DNA of 64,000 nucleotides from Hansfordia pulvinata (lineage: Eukaryota; Ascomycota; Sordariomycetes; Xylariales), in NCBI GenBank assembly GCA_006538405.1, contig BJKQ01000009.1:1188001-1252000 (forward strand). The letters are read 5' to 3'. The position numbers and the translations under genes were made by a program. The notes beneath the pieces were generated by a model that worked only from the letters and a program-made list of their open reading frames with translations, did no database searches and was not told the DNA's origin. Below, piece by piece: positions 54,392 to 64,000 of the stretch; within the stretch, counting starts at the first letter, position 1; every line of letters starts with the position of its first letter.

Positions 54392-54904
54392 TCAAGGGGT
54401 TGTATCGGTATCAATAACGAAGCCGCCTCGTCGCTGGGCTAACGAGCTGGATATGTGGGAAGCCGAGGTAGAGGAGGAAGCAGACGCATGGGGGGAGCGG
54501 GTAGACGCAGAGCGCGTTGTCGGAGAGCGGACGTCGGAAGGGTGGAGGGGGTGCAGATCGTGAGGCGGAGGGCGGTTCATGCGCCAGATCCAGAGGCAGA
54601 AGTCGAAAAGAATCAGGCCCAAGAAGGGGGCGGCGAAGAGGAAGCTGGTGAGTTTCTGCGAGGTGGGGATGTGTAAGCTGGGGACGGCGTGGCGGTGGAG
54701 AGGTCTTGGATAGGTTGTGGATGTTGACGGGTCAACGTGAGAGCTGTGGACTGTGCGGGTGAAACCTACAAAGAAGAAGGCGATCCAGCTGACGACGGTC
54801 CAGAGATTGGACGCGGCCGGCGTGGTGGTCGAGAGGAGACCGCCCGCCTGGAATACTTGGAGCACCCAGGCCATCGTGTCGTCGTGAGAGTAGAGCTTGG
54901 GCAT
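54392..54904 (-). CDS. Small two-helix membrane protein of unknown function
   Basis: Proposed exons 54904-54770 and 54655-54392, with a 114-base intron starting GTAGGT and ending GCAG; the product is 132 residues. The N-terminus (MPKLYSHDDTMAWVLQVFQA) runs into a hydrophobic stretch ending SWIAFFF, and exon 2 opens with a second helix (LTSFLFAAPFLGLILFDFCL) followed by WIWRM, then a Ser/Thr/His-rich tail. The break falls neatly between the helices and the splice phase is 0/0. The intron is a multiple of three without a stop, so an unspliced form would encode 170 residues with a hydrophilic loop between the helices. I do not recognise the family. The 3' end faces HOM6 at 285 bases. Confidence 0.5.
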   Translation of the reverse strand: MPKLYSHDDTMAWVLQVFQAGGLLSTTTPAASNLWTVVSWIAFFFVGFTRTVHSSHVDPSTSTTYPRPLHRHAVPSLHIPTSQKLTSFLFAAPFLGLILFDFCLWIWRMNRPPPHDLHPLHPSDVRSPTTRSASTRSPHASASSSTSASHISSSLAQRRGGFVIDTDTTP

Positions 54905-56346
54905 GTTCTGTGGCAGTCAAGAGGCAGGAGATGCGAAGTGCAGGTGCAGGCGCAGGCGCTCCTACACAGCCGTGCGGCGCGGCGGGCGGACGTAAGAGAT
55001 ATATCTCGGACGCCTAACAGGTACTCGTTTGTCGGTGGGTGAGGTAGGTAGGTATGTGTGTAGGAGTCACGGGTGGGAAGAGGGGCAGAGCGACAGTGAT
55101 TCGGATGGATAGGATGGCGGGAGGGTTAGGCCGAACTGTGCAGATGAAAGGGCTGGCCTGGACACTGCTCGGACGTGTAGATGGGAAGCAGGCGGCGGAA
55201 GTAATAATGATAAGACCCAGCCCTGGAGTGGAGGTGTTGATGAATCCAATTGGACGCAACGCGTGCTGACGAGTCGCGCAGGGGGCACGCCCTGAGGTGA
55301 GGTACAAGCACTTGGCGTGCCTACCTAATCTGAGAGCTATCCATGTACGGAGTATGTTGGATGTACTCCGTACCTTGCCCCAGGTGTTTCCATCGGCATG
55401 GTAAGCCCCAGCTCGTGCATTGCTCCCTCAGCAGCCACTGATTCGGGCCGTGTGTGTTCCATGGCACCGTATGTAGGTGGTGCGCAGTCATGGATGCGAG
55501 ATGCGATCATCTCGGGCATCCGCCGTACCCGAGCTGGAGAGGACATGGAGGGCCAAGCCTGGGTATGCGCCCATTGATACCCACGCGTGCCACGGAGCAG
55601 GAATGATAATAATTGGAGGCCAGAAAGAACCCCTAGTTTAGTCCATATCGGGAAGAGAGATTGCGATCTTGTCCCTCATGGATATCCGTACTAGTTCCCG
55701 TACCTCGGCCGATTCCCTCATCAATACGGGGACTACCTGAGTACGTGATAGACTACCACGACTACTTACTCTAGTCGCACTCCCGCCAAACGAGAACTCT
55801 GTGCATTCGTACGGACATGGGGAACCCGGTCCCGTCCATACATGGTCGTAGGAATATCGTGTTGGTGCTTGCGAGGGTCACCCGTGGCGTTCTGGCTGTC
55901 TGACGTGGCTCTATAGTGTTGACAAGGGGTCGTGGTAATTGAGGATCAGGGAAAAAGCGAGCCGCATGGCCCATCGCTCTTCTGGATCTACCGTACGGAG
56001 GTTGTATTCAATGTTGGATGAGGGCTGCACCAGGGCCGGGTTTGGGCAACGAGCTAGGTACCGTCCCTAACATACCCGTACACATAGGTACCTCTCGCAG
56101 CGAGATATCCAAAGTCTTGCACGCGGACGAGATGACTTCGGTACGGATGCCCGTGCTGAGGTAAAGTTCTAGCATGTGCATGGATGTCAACCTCCTGCGA
56201 GTCCCCAAAGGGGCTGCCACGCTGCGACCGTGCCGCGAGTTTGGTGTGCGAGGAGGATACCGCAATAGAGCCACGGATACGGATCTTCAAGGCCATCATT
56301 GATTGCCCTCGCGAGAAGCAGGCACGCACGACACGGCAGGTAAAGA

Positions 56347-56362
56347 GTACTCGTCCGAGTAC
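56347..56362. repeat. Near-perfect GTAC palindrome (16 bp)
   Basis: GTACTCGTCCGAGTAC differs from the perfect dispersed palindrome by one central base. It lies 289 bases upstream of the ERG27 start. Confidence 0.85.
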
Positions 56363-56475
56363 AGCTACCCCTAGGTAGCCTCCTAAGGGTGCCCCCACCT
56401 GTCAAAATGGCCGAAAACCGTGGAGGTAGGGTAGGTACGAGTCCCTCCGTTCGGTGGACGGTAACCCAAGCTTGC

Positions 56476-56495
56476 TGGCGGTACGAGTACCGCCA
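56476..56495. repeat. Inverted repeat with GTACGAGTAC centre upstream of ERG27
   Basis: TGGCGGTAC (56476-56484) and GTACCGCCA (56487-56495) are exact reverse complements with only GA between them. The structure contains the dispersed-word core TACGAGTA and lies 156 bases before the ERG27 start, where it could be a protein-binding site or part of the mRNA leader. Confidence 0.8.
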
Positions 56496-56650
56496 ACCTG
56501 GAGCTTGACTGCGATCCTCCATTTTACTCTATTGTACCCGCGTGACCTCACCATCTCTTCCCCGATCACCAACCCCAGCCCCAAGGCAACGCCACAGCCA
56601 ATTGGTTCTCCTCTGCCTCGCTCGGCCCTTACGTGCGAACGCAGGCTGCC

Positions 56651-58172
56651 ATGGCTTCTGCCCCCGACTCGCCCCCTTGGGCTGCTGCCCCCGCCAAGGA
56701 CCAGCTGTTTGTCCTCATCACCGGCGCCAACAGGTATTTCAGCGCAGCTTGCTGCTCCGTGCAAGCTTCCCTCGGCTGACCCTATCTGCAGCGGAGTTGG
56801 CCTTAGCATAGGGCAGCGCATCATCGACGAGTTCCTCGCTTCCCGCTCTGCCTCCTCCCACCTCATCCTCATCCCTACCACCCGCTCAGTCGCCAAATCG
56901 CGAGATACCCTCGACGCCCTCCACAGTCACCTCGACCAGGTCGCCACCCGTCGCTCGCCCGACAACCCCGCCTCCATCCGCGCCCGCGTTCACCTGCTCA
57001 GCATCCAGCTCGACCTGTGCGACCTGCGGCAAATTTACGCGGCCGCTGACCAGCTCGTTCATGGCCGCATCTCCGACCCCTCCGGCCGCATCTCCGACCC
57101 CTCCGGCCGCATTGCGGGATCCTACTCCATCCCCCGACTCGATGTCACCATCCTCAACGCCGGCATTGGCGGCTGGAGCGGCTTCAATTGGCTTGGGCTG
57201 TTCTTGCAGACCATGTTTGAGGGCATCGTCCAGGCTGTTACCTATCCCGGCTTCAAGGATGCCCTGCCTGCCGCAGTCCTCGACACTCAGAAGTTGATAG
57301 GCGACTCGCTATCTTCTCCGGGTGCCAAGCAGCCCCCGGCTCTCGCAGAGGTCTTCACTGCCAACGTGTTCGGCCACTACCTTCTGGTGCACGAGTTGAT
57401 GCCTATCCTGTCCCGCTCTGCCGACCAGGACCTCGAGCCTGCCCGCGTGTGCTGGACCAGCAGTGTCGATGCCCAAAGAGAGCACCTGGACATTGACAAT
57501 GACTTCCAAGCCGCCAAATACAAGGCTCCCTACGAGAGCAGCAAGCGCATCTCGGACGTCCTGGCCCTGACTTCCACCCTGCCGAGTGTCCAACCCGTGG
57601 CCGCTCCGTACTTCTTGGACTCTTCGAATGCTTCTGGCGCCCCTTCAAGAAAGCCACGCTTCTACCTGACTCATCCTGGCATCGTGTGCACCCCTCTGTT
57701 TCCTCTGAACTGGTTTCTCTTCTTCTGGTACGACGTCGTGATGCGCTTGGCGCGCTTCCTCGGCTCTCCCTGGCACACGGTCGACTCGTACACGGGGGCG
57801 GCCGCTCCGTCTTGGCTGGCTCTTGCCAGCGCCGAGGAGCTCGACGACCGCGGAGCGCACCTGGCCAAGTGGGGATCCGCTTGCGACAAGTCGGTCCGCT
57901 TTAGTACCGGGAAGATGACCGAGGTCGAGGACTGGGGGTGGCAGGGGCAGCCAGGCGACGACGGGACGCGGGAAGACGGCGAGGACGACAAGAAGATGCG
58001 CGGCGAGTGGGCGTTTCTGCGCAAGAGGCGCGGGCGCAAGTGGAACGCGGTCACTCTGACTGAGGAGCGGAAAGAGGCGTTCGAAGAAGAAGGCCGCGCC
58101 GTCTGGGCCGAGCTTGAGCGACTAAGACTGGCGTGGGAGGAGGCATTGGACCGCGACAGCACGAGACAGTGA
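56651..58172 (+). CDS. ERG27: 3-ketosteroid reductase of ergosterol biosynthesis
   Basis: Two exons, 56651-56733 and 56792-58172; the 58-base intron has GTATTT, GCTGAC and CAG. The product is 487 residues. It is a short-chain dehydrogenase: the cofactor loop TGANSGVG is rebuilt exactly across the intron, NAGIGGW follows, and the catalytic YxxxK is YESSK (Tyr275, Lys279), with Ser in the VCWTSSVD strand. The ERG27-type features FNWLGLFLQ, HPGIVCTPLFPLNWF and WFLFFWYDVVMRLARFLGSPWHT match fungal 3-keto reductases, which act with Erg25 and Erg26 on the ER to remove the C4 methyl groups of sterols. A perfect 21-bp tandem duplication (57063-57104) doubles the seven residues GRISDPS in a loop of the Rossmann fold. 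An acidic insert sits near 57950-58000. Confidence 0.93.
57063..57104 (+). repeat. In-frame 21-bp tandem duplication inside ERG27
   Basis: Two identical 21-base units side by side, each coding seven residues (GRISDPS); the first six bases of the unit recur at 57105-57110, so the repeat reads as a clean slippage or unequal-exchange product. Confidence 0.95.
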
Positions 58173-58336
58173 AGCTGACTCCTCTGTTGAGATGGACAAG
58201 GCGTGACTGACGGTCAGACCACCAAAATAGAGCAGGAGAGCGCAGAGCGGAGGCACGTAAGATGGAATAGTCGGTCATAATAACAATAATATTGAGACTT
58301 CTTAGCTACATATTCAAACTACCAAGGAACGCCGCT

Positions 58337-60609
58337 TCATCGCAGCTGCAGCCGCCGCCTCCACACCGTCTTCCACCAAGATGGCTCATCCTGCTCTTGC
58401 CCCACGGCGCCGTCGTCGGCGACGCGCCGGAGAGCAACCTTGTCGGCACGGCCGAAGAGCCCCAGGAGCAGCGGGAGGGGCAGCGCGGCCCAGGCGATGG
58501 CGGCGGCGAGGGCGAGCGCGCCGTCCATGTTGCCGCCGCTGCCGCCGCCGTCGCCGGTCCGCAGCGCGTCCATGGCCAGGATGAAGACGGCGCCGGTCAG
58601 CTGGCCCCCCGACCAGGCGAGGGTGGCGGTGACCTCGGGGCCGAGGGGGTGGGTGAGCTCGGCGAGGAACTCGAGGGCGACGGGGACGAGGGCGAAGGAG
58701 GAGGCGCCGAGGGCGGCGAGGACGACGTACGGGCCCGCGACGTCCGGGCCGCCGCCGACGCCGACGCCGACGACGGCGCCCCAGCCCCCGGCGCCGCGGG
58801 ACCAGGGGACCGCCAGGGCCAGGGCCAGGTAGGAGGCGGCGATGGCGGGGACGACGGCGCGGATGAAGGGGAGGAAGACGGGGCGGGAGCGGGCGCGGGC
58901 GCGGGCGCGGTCGACGAGGGGGCTGGAGACGGCGGCGGCGACGAGGCCGACGACGATGAGCAGGGCGCCGCCGATGCCCGAGGCGTCGGCCGAGTAGCCG
59001 TGCGGGCCCATGAGCTGGGCCAGCAGGGAGGAGGCGGCGTTGAAGAGGCCGACGTAGGCGGCGAAGGGGAGGATGACCAGCCAGGGCTCGCGGCGGCGGA
59101 GGTGGTGCAGGGTGGACGGGGAGGGGCGCCACCCCCACCGCAAGCGCCACCAACGCGGGCTGCTGTCGCTGTTGCTGCTGAGGCTCGGGGCCTGGGCTTG
59201 TTGGGTTGCTGGGCTCGAGGGGGCAAGGTAGAGCTCGGGGGGCGACGGGGCCGGGAGGGCACGAAGAAGGATGGGAGAGCTATCACTGTCGACTTTTTAT
59301 TTTTTCCGGCGCCGTTAGTGACGAGTTTGGACTTGGGTGGTATAGGGGTAATGATGGGGCGAGGAGAGACAGCAACTCACTATGGTGGCAACGTAGAGGA
59401 CCATGGAGGAAACGTCGGCGGGGCGGACGACCATGAAGGGGACGACGAGCTGGCTGAGGGCGGCGCCGAAAGGGTTGGCGAGGCTGGCGAGGGCGGTGGC
59501 GGCAACGCGGCCGCGGCTGGTGAACCACATGTCCGAGTAGCGCGTGGGCGCGCTGAGCACGAACGGCTGCGCCAGGCCGATGAGGATCTGGCCGAAGACG
59601 ACGACGCCAAAGTTGCCCCCCCTCCCCCTCTCCCTCCCCCTCCTCCCGCTCCCGTGTCGCCGCCGCCATCGTCGCCGTCGCTGTAGGCGCCGTAGGACCC
59701 GGCGTACCGCACCCAGTTGCCGACGAGGACCAGGGCCGCCGACGCGGCGATGGCCGGCCTCGGGCCCAGGTGCAGCGCCCAGATGGTGGCGGGCGTCGCG
59801 GCCACAAACGCGAAGAGGAAGCCCGTCGCCAGCCAGTTGACGGCCGACTCGCTGACGCCGTAGTAACGCGCAGACATGGACGCCACGGGCGCAAAGGTGA
59901 GCCACTGGAGTCCCATGTCACGGAAATTGTCAGTGATGGGGTTGCTCAAGGAATGGTCGCAGGACCAGGGGGCGGGGGCTGTTTTGGAAACTTACACCCC
60001 AGCTAATCATGATGTTCAGCAGCACCAGCTGGACGAGGCCGAACCACCGGCGGCGGTAGACGCGGGGCCGAGCAGTCGGCTCCGATGGCGGCGCGGAGGA
60101 TCCGGCGGCGCCCCGGCAGCGGGTGGCCGACTCTCCGCCGTTCCCGTCTCCGTCTCCGTCCCCGGCGCCGAAGCCGAAACCGGAGCCCGGGCGGATCCCC
60201 ACATCCTCGACCCGCGACTCCGGGCACGAGGCGGAGGAGAAGGAGCCCTGGTCAAAGTCGTTGTTGGTCGAGCGCGACGCCAGCCGGCGCAGCTCGTCGT
60301 CCCTGCTCTTGTTGTTGTCGCCGTCGCCGCCCTTGTCTCCCGTGCTCGCAGCTTGCATCATGGTCTTGAGCGCGAGGTCCATGCTGGGACGCGGAGCACC
60401 CGCGCCGTCGTCGTTGTTGCTGCTGTTGCTGTTGCCGCTGCCGCCAGACGGAGCCTCGCGGTGGTGGTGTTCGATTACTGGCGCGTGATCGTCGTGTTGC
60501 TCTTTGTTTTGTTGCTATTGCCTTTGTTGTTGTCGTCGTCGGCGGCTTCGTCTCTCTGGTTTTGATACCCGTCCTCAACTCCGTCGCGGACATGACTTGG
60601 TGTCGCCAT
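58337..60609 (-). CDS. MFS transporter of the FLVCR-like group, three frame breaks
   Basis: Three exons on the minus strand: 60609-59996, 59904-59381 and 59292-58337. Introns 59995-59905 (GTAAG...CAG) and 59380-59293 (GTGAGT, CACTAAC, AAG) have clean sites. Reading in order: [20 protein letters not shown], an Asn/Asp-rich N-terminus, [20 protein letters not shown], then exon 2 with [19 protein letters not shown] and [16 protein letters not shown], a Gly-rich loop, [20 protein letters not shown], then exon 3 with ALPSFFVP and [20 protein letters not shown], all family-like. Each exon holds one frame switch, at A4 60505-60508, G7 59616-59622 and C6 59237-59242 (coding sense), and each becomes a multiple of three if one base is added, giving 698 residues. 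The family carries haem, choline or related solutes at the plasma membrane in animals; fungal substrates are unknown. The first switch lies in low-complexity sequence and is less certain; MDLALK at 60382 would be an alternative start. Confidence 0.7.
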
Positions 60610-63385
60610 GACACGCACGCAGGCACGCACCCACGCGGCGCGAGCCCTTTATATCAATCAACGATGAACAAGGTATAGAGTCCCCGAGTTAGCGCACTTG
60701 GGAACTGTTTCCCCCGGCTAGGGTCACTCATTCCCTAGGGCCTAAGTTAGGGCTGGCGCCGCTTGCAGATAGCCGCATCTGCCGGGCCACCTTGATATGG
60801 GGCCCGCAGTGCACAGGTGGCTCCCCCAGGATTGTTCACCTCGCGTTGGTGACAGAAACCTCGGGTTTGGAGGGCTCTTGGCTCGGGAAGAGCCTCGGGT
60901 GGGTGACAAGCGGTGGGTGGGCGCAGGGCGGGCGAGGCTTCGGATAGCCCCTTGTGTTTCTTCTTCGCTCTGGCTTATGAGCTGACTGCCTTATTAGGTA
61001 CCGTAGACTTGATAGCATTAGGTACTGGACCCGGTTAGGTGAAGAAAGAAAGCCCGGCACTCACTCCCCGCCGCGACGAGGCCACGAAATGAACGCCGGC
61101 TGGCCTGGTTCATGCTCGGGCACTCGGGGACCTACGATACCTGTTGGCGCGTCGGTACCAGTCAGCCCTGATGCTGATGAGACCCATCAGACGAGACGCT
61201 TCAATAGATGGGGCCCGTTATTCATACAAGAAAATCCCAAGTCTGACTCGCAAAGAGAGCCCGGGGGCTTCAAATGCAGAGCCAGAGTAGGTACTCGTAC
61301 GAGTATCGTGTGCGACTGACTGGCCGTCTACTCGGTAGGTAGGTACTCGCTCTCTCAACACCCGAGTTGACGGACGAGTTCATCAGTGTTCGTAGGTAAG
61401 GTACCTACCTATAAGTAGTTGGTAGCGGCGCGCCAACCCGCAACTGGCCGACAAGGCAATCTCCCGACCGGTCGGGCTTGCGACGGGCAGGCAGACGGGT
61501 CTGTCCGTCTGTTCCAGTGTCGTCTTGATTGATCCCGTCTGCAGTGGGCGGCGGGCTGGTGGTCTTCTCTCTCATAGGTAGTCCTCTCGTCCTGACAAGC
61601 CCCAGCCTGATGATCGTTGGTGTCTGGGCCAAGCAAGTACGAGAAGATGAGGTAGGTAGGGAGGCAGGTAGGTATTAAGTATGCGAGGGCGAGATCTCCT
61701 CCTCGGAGCCCAAGGGCCCCGACAAGTCAAAGCCAAGACAAGGGCCACTGAACAGAGCAGCAGTCGGTATCGTGGTGAAGAACCACTTCCGGCACCGGCA
61801 AAGGGGCGTGCGAGCGCGGCGCGCAAGATGCAGAGGAGACCGGGCCCGGCGCCAGGTGGAAGATATGAGTAGCAGAGGCCACAGCACACAAGAATCCAGC
61901 GAGGACAGACAGACACGGGCATGCCTCCTCTCCCTCCGCCCGCCCGGGCTCCCTCCATCACGAGACACGACGCCTCGGCCACATCCCTGCCCGCCCGGTC
62001 AGCAGTGACGGCACGACCCCGATCGTCTAGCCTGTCTACCCCGTGGCCGGCAGCATCAAAAGCGGCGTCGCCGTCTTCTTGTCACGGGCCGGCAGCGCCG
62101 CGAAGCCATCCAGCCTCGCTTGGGCCTCGCAGCGTCCTCCCTGTGCAGAGACAGCACCGGCCCGAACCTGCCGGCTTCGAGCCCTTTGCCCTCCCTCTTC
62201 ATTCTCCATGTCTTCTCTAAGACTGCCTGAATGATTGAGCCCTTCCTCCAAGTCTGCTCGCGGTTGCGCAGTCTCGGAAAGCCTTAATCATCCCCGCATT
62301 GGAACCCCCTCCCCGAGGGGCTTGTCTTGGAAGGGGTCACTTGCCGGATGCAGCAGGTTGCAGTCGTCTGTGTGTGTGCCCTCGTGCTTGCTGTCCCGCC
62401 TGTCGCTTTTCGAGGCGGCAGGGGTGGCGGCCCGTGGTTTGGCACGAACAGGGAAAGGGGAGACAGGGAAGATGAAGAGCCGGTAGTACGCGTAGCGCGC
62501 AGCTTTCTCAGTCCGGGTGCGTACTCTTTTAGTGCAGCAAGAGATGGGTGCAAGAGGTCGCACGCCAGCACCTCAACTCAGACACCTGTCGCATCGCAAA
62601 GAGCAACCTTTGATAAACTGGGGCACGAGTATACCCGTAGGCTGTGGCAGTACGACGTGTCAGTCGTGGCAGAGGCACAAATACATCCAACGGATGTGAG
62701 GGTTGTGGGGGGAGGCTGTCACCGAGGCCAGGAGGTTAATCATACCGTGGCTCTTGGGGTGTCCTGTTCCTTTGTCAAGCTGCTGCCATTCGGCGAAATT
62801 GTACAGATTACTAATATATGTCAAGGTTGCCTGTGTTGCTGGCGTTCGTTTCGTGCACCACAAGCAGCCCTCTGCAGCCTTGTCGGGAATGGCAGGGCCG
62901 GCCTATCGCGACAAGCCCTTCTCGTTATCGCCACGACAAACAATGTTGGAGGCCAAGCTCGCTCTCCGAAAACCCCTTGTGGAGCTTGCTTGGAAAGCTC
63001 CAGTTGGTTCCCTTCCAAGAATGAACGCGACATGTGCTCTTATGACTGGCCTTCGCAGCCAGAATGATGTATGATGGGGTCTATTGATTTGGTTGTTGGA
63101 ATGCAGAGTATGGTACATAAGAGGGAGCGTGCTGAAGACGTCGTTTCTTCTGCGTGCAGCAACTCCCTAGCAACTACAACCCGTCCTCCTTCTGTCTTTT
63201 TCGCGTTTCTTGTTACATGGGCTCGCCCACATCACCCAAGAGCCGCTACGCAAGCGGTGGAGGATTGGCACACCCTTGGGTTGCCTTCGCGTCCGTTCGA
63301 TGAGATGTCGAGACTGCGAAATGCATGACTGCTGGCTATTTCGTGGACGAGGCGCGTCGGTCGAGAGATCGAGTCGATATGGCGC
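60610..63385. other. Intergenic spacer (2.8 kb)
   Basis: No gene is supported. It contains the upstream region of the MFS gene and the 3' end of QCR6. A 14-bp palindrome of the dispersed family is at 61292-61305, with GGTAGGTAGGTACTCG and GGTAAGGTACCTACCTA runs nearby (61336-61412) and TAGGTAGGGAGGCAGGTAGG at about 61653. Open frames at 61572-61982 (-) and 62327-63067 (+) show no family motif. Confidence 0.5.
61292..61305. repeat. Dispersed GTAC palindrome (14 bp)
   Basis: TACTCGTACGAGTA, a perfect 14-bp palindrome preceded by GTAGG and followed by TCG. Confidence 0.9.
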
Positions 63386-63934
63386 TTATCTCAGCTTGCT
63401 CCACAGCTTGGGGGCAGCACATTGGGTGGCGCAGTGAGCGAGGTGGAAGACTTGTAGGTCAGGTCAGCAAAAACAGCGCTGAGATAGCTTTCACAATGGA
63501 TTCGCCTGGCTAGGAGAGATAGCATTGACTTACATTCTTCAACACAGTCCTCCTTGCCCTCGTTGTCGGTGCCCTCGGCGCTGGTGACGCGCTCGACACA
63601 CTCATCGTAGTGGTGCTTGGCAGGGGCGCACTGCTTCGAGTTCCGGCATTCTAGAGGGGAAACATGTCAGCACACGATGACATGAACGCGTTTTCCATTT
63701 GTGGAAGAGGCACAACTCGAGCCAATGGGACACTGGCGCGACCCGCAAGAAGCTTGTTGTGGGCGGTCACGAACCTTCCTCGAAAACGTCCTTCGGGTCG
63801 GGCTCCTCGTCGTCGTCGTCATCCTCCTCCTCCTCCTCTTCCTCGGCCTCCTCTTCCTCAGCGGGCTCTTCGGAAGCCTCTTCCTCGGCGGCAGGCTCCT
63901 CCTGGGGCTCGTCCTTGGTGGACTCGGTGGGCTC
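63386..63934 (-). CDS. QCR6: Cytochrome bc1 complex subunit 6 (hinge protein), 3' part
   Basis: Three exons are visible on the minus strand: 63934-63775, 63650-63534 and 63450-63386. Introns are 124 bases (GTTCGT...TAG) and 83 bases (GTAAGT, GCTGAC, AAG). At 63935 a clear acceptor (ATTGCTAATATC...CCAG) precedes the acidic exon, so the N-terminal exon with the mitochondrial signal lies beyond the right edge. The acidic exon is a run of Glu and Asp, as in all QCR6 proteins. Then follow ECRNSKQCAPAKHHYDECVE, DNEGKEDCVEE and FFHLAHCATQCAAPKLWSKL, the Cys-rich helical hairpin that binds cytochrome c1 and helps it receive cytochrome c on the intermembrane-space side of complex III. The Cys pattern is complete. 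An ATG at 63988 opens the same frame but has no splice-free parallel in the family. Confidence 0.92.
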
Positions 63935-64000
63935 CTGGATAACGGTGATATTAGCAATCGCAGCAGGTGTGAAAAGCCTCCAAGCCAATGCATCTGCGAG

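Larger units (their letters stand above)
54905..56650. other. Divergent spacer (1.7 kb) before ERG27
   Basis: No coding sequence is supported. It should hold the promoters of the small membrane protein and ERG27. Seen: GTACTCG copies at 55020 and 56347-56362 (GTACTCGTCCGAGTAC, one base off the perfect palindrome), a TGTACGGAGTA...TGTACTCCGTAC pair near 55342-55373, and a hairpin at 56476-56495 close to ERG27. Confidence 0.5.

Noticed and set aside
58292..59686. Plus-strand open frame of 464 codons, Gly/Asp/Glu/Ala-rich
   Set aside because: Antisense shadow of the MFS transporter, caused by GC-rich codons; no domain.

Overview
This is a window of a GC-rich filamentous ascomycete nuclear genome. 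The gene content and the short introns (54 to 197 bases, GTRNGT donors, CTAAC/CTGAC branch sites) point to the Sordariomycetes; the genus cannot be told from the sequence. I support 17 protein-coding genes, most with recognisable fungal orthologues, separated by long and apparently non-coding stretches of up to 5.3 kb. No tRNA, rRNA, intact transposon or CRISPR-like array was seen. Coordinates, splice sites and residue numbers were worked out by hand.

Layout, left to right: 3' part of a Sct1/Gpt2-type glycerol-3-phosphate acyltransferase (+, cut by the left edge); a secreted M28-family protein that has lost all five metal ligands (+); an Apd1-type [2Fe-2S] thioredoxin-like ferredoxin (+); peroxin PEX14 (+); a run of three + strand enzymes (HSL-type alpha/beta hydrolase, DHCR24-like FAD oxidoreductase, type-B carboxylesterase) facing HMG-CoA synthase ERG13 (-); a Bcs1-type AAA ATPase (-); a Gln-rich protein of unknown function with a (CAG)23 tract upstream (-); a mitochondrial Mss116-type DEAD-box helicase (+); a single-pass membrane protein of the DUF7820 type (+); a CCDC174-like nuclear protein (-) divergent from homoserine dehydrogenase HOM6 (+); a small two-helix membrane protein (-) divergent from 3-ketosteroid reductase ERG27 (+); an FLVCR-like MFS transporter (-); and the QCR6 hinge protein of complex III (-), whose first exon lies beyond the right edge.

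Three themes recur. (1) Sterol metabolism appears three times (ERG13, a DHCR24-like reductase, ERG27), with two esterases beside the first two. (2) Six reading-frame breaks in four otherwise well-preserved genes all have the same form: one base too few in a homopolymer of 4 to 7 bases. Each affected exon regains a length that fits its splice phase if one base is added, so these look like systematic consensus errors rather than gene decay. (3) The spacers are strewn with copies of a palindromic word built on TACTCGTACGAGTA and with TACCTA/TAGGTA runs, which no gene or known element here explains.
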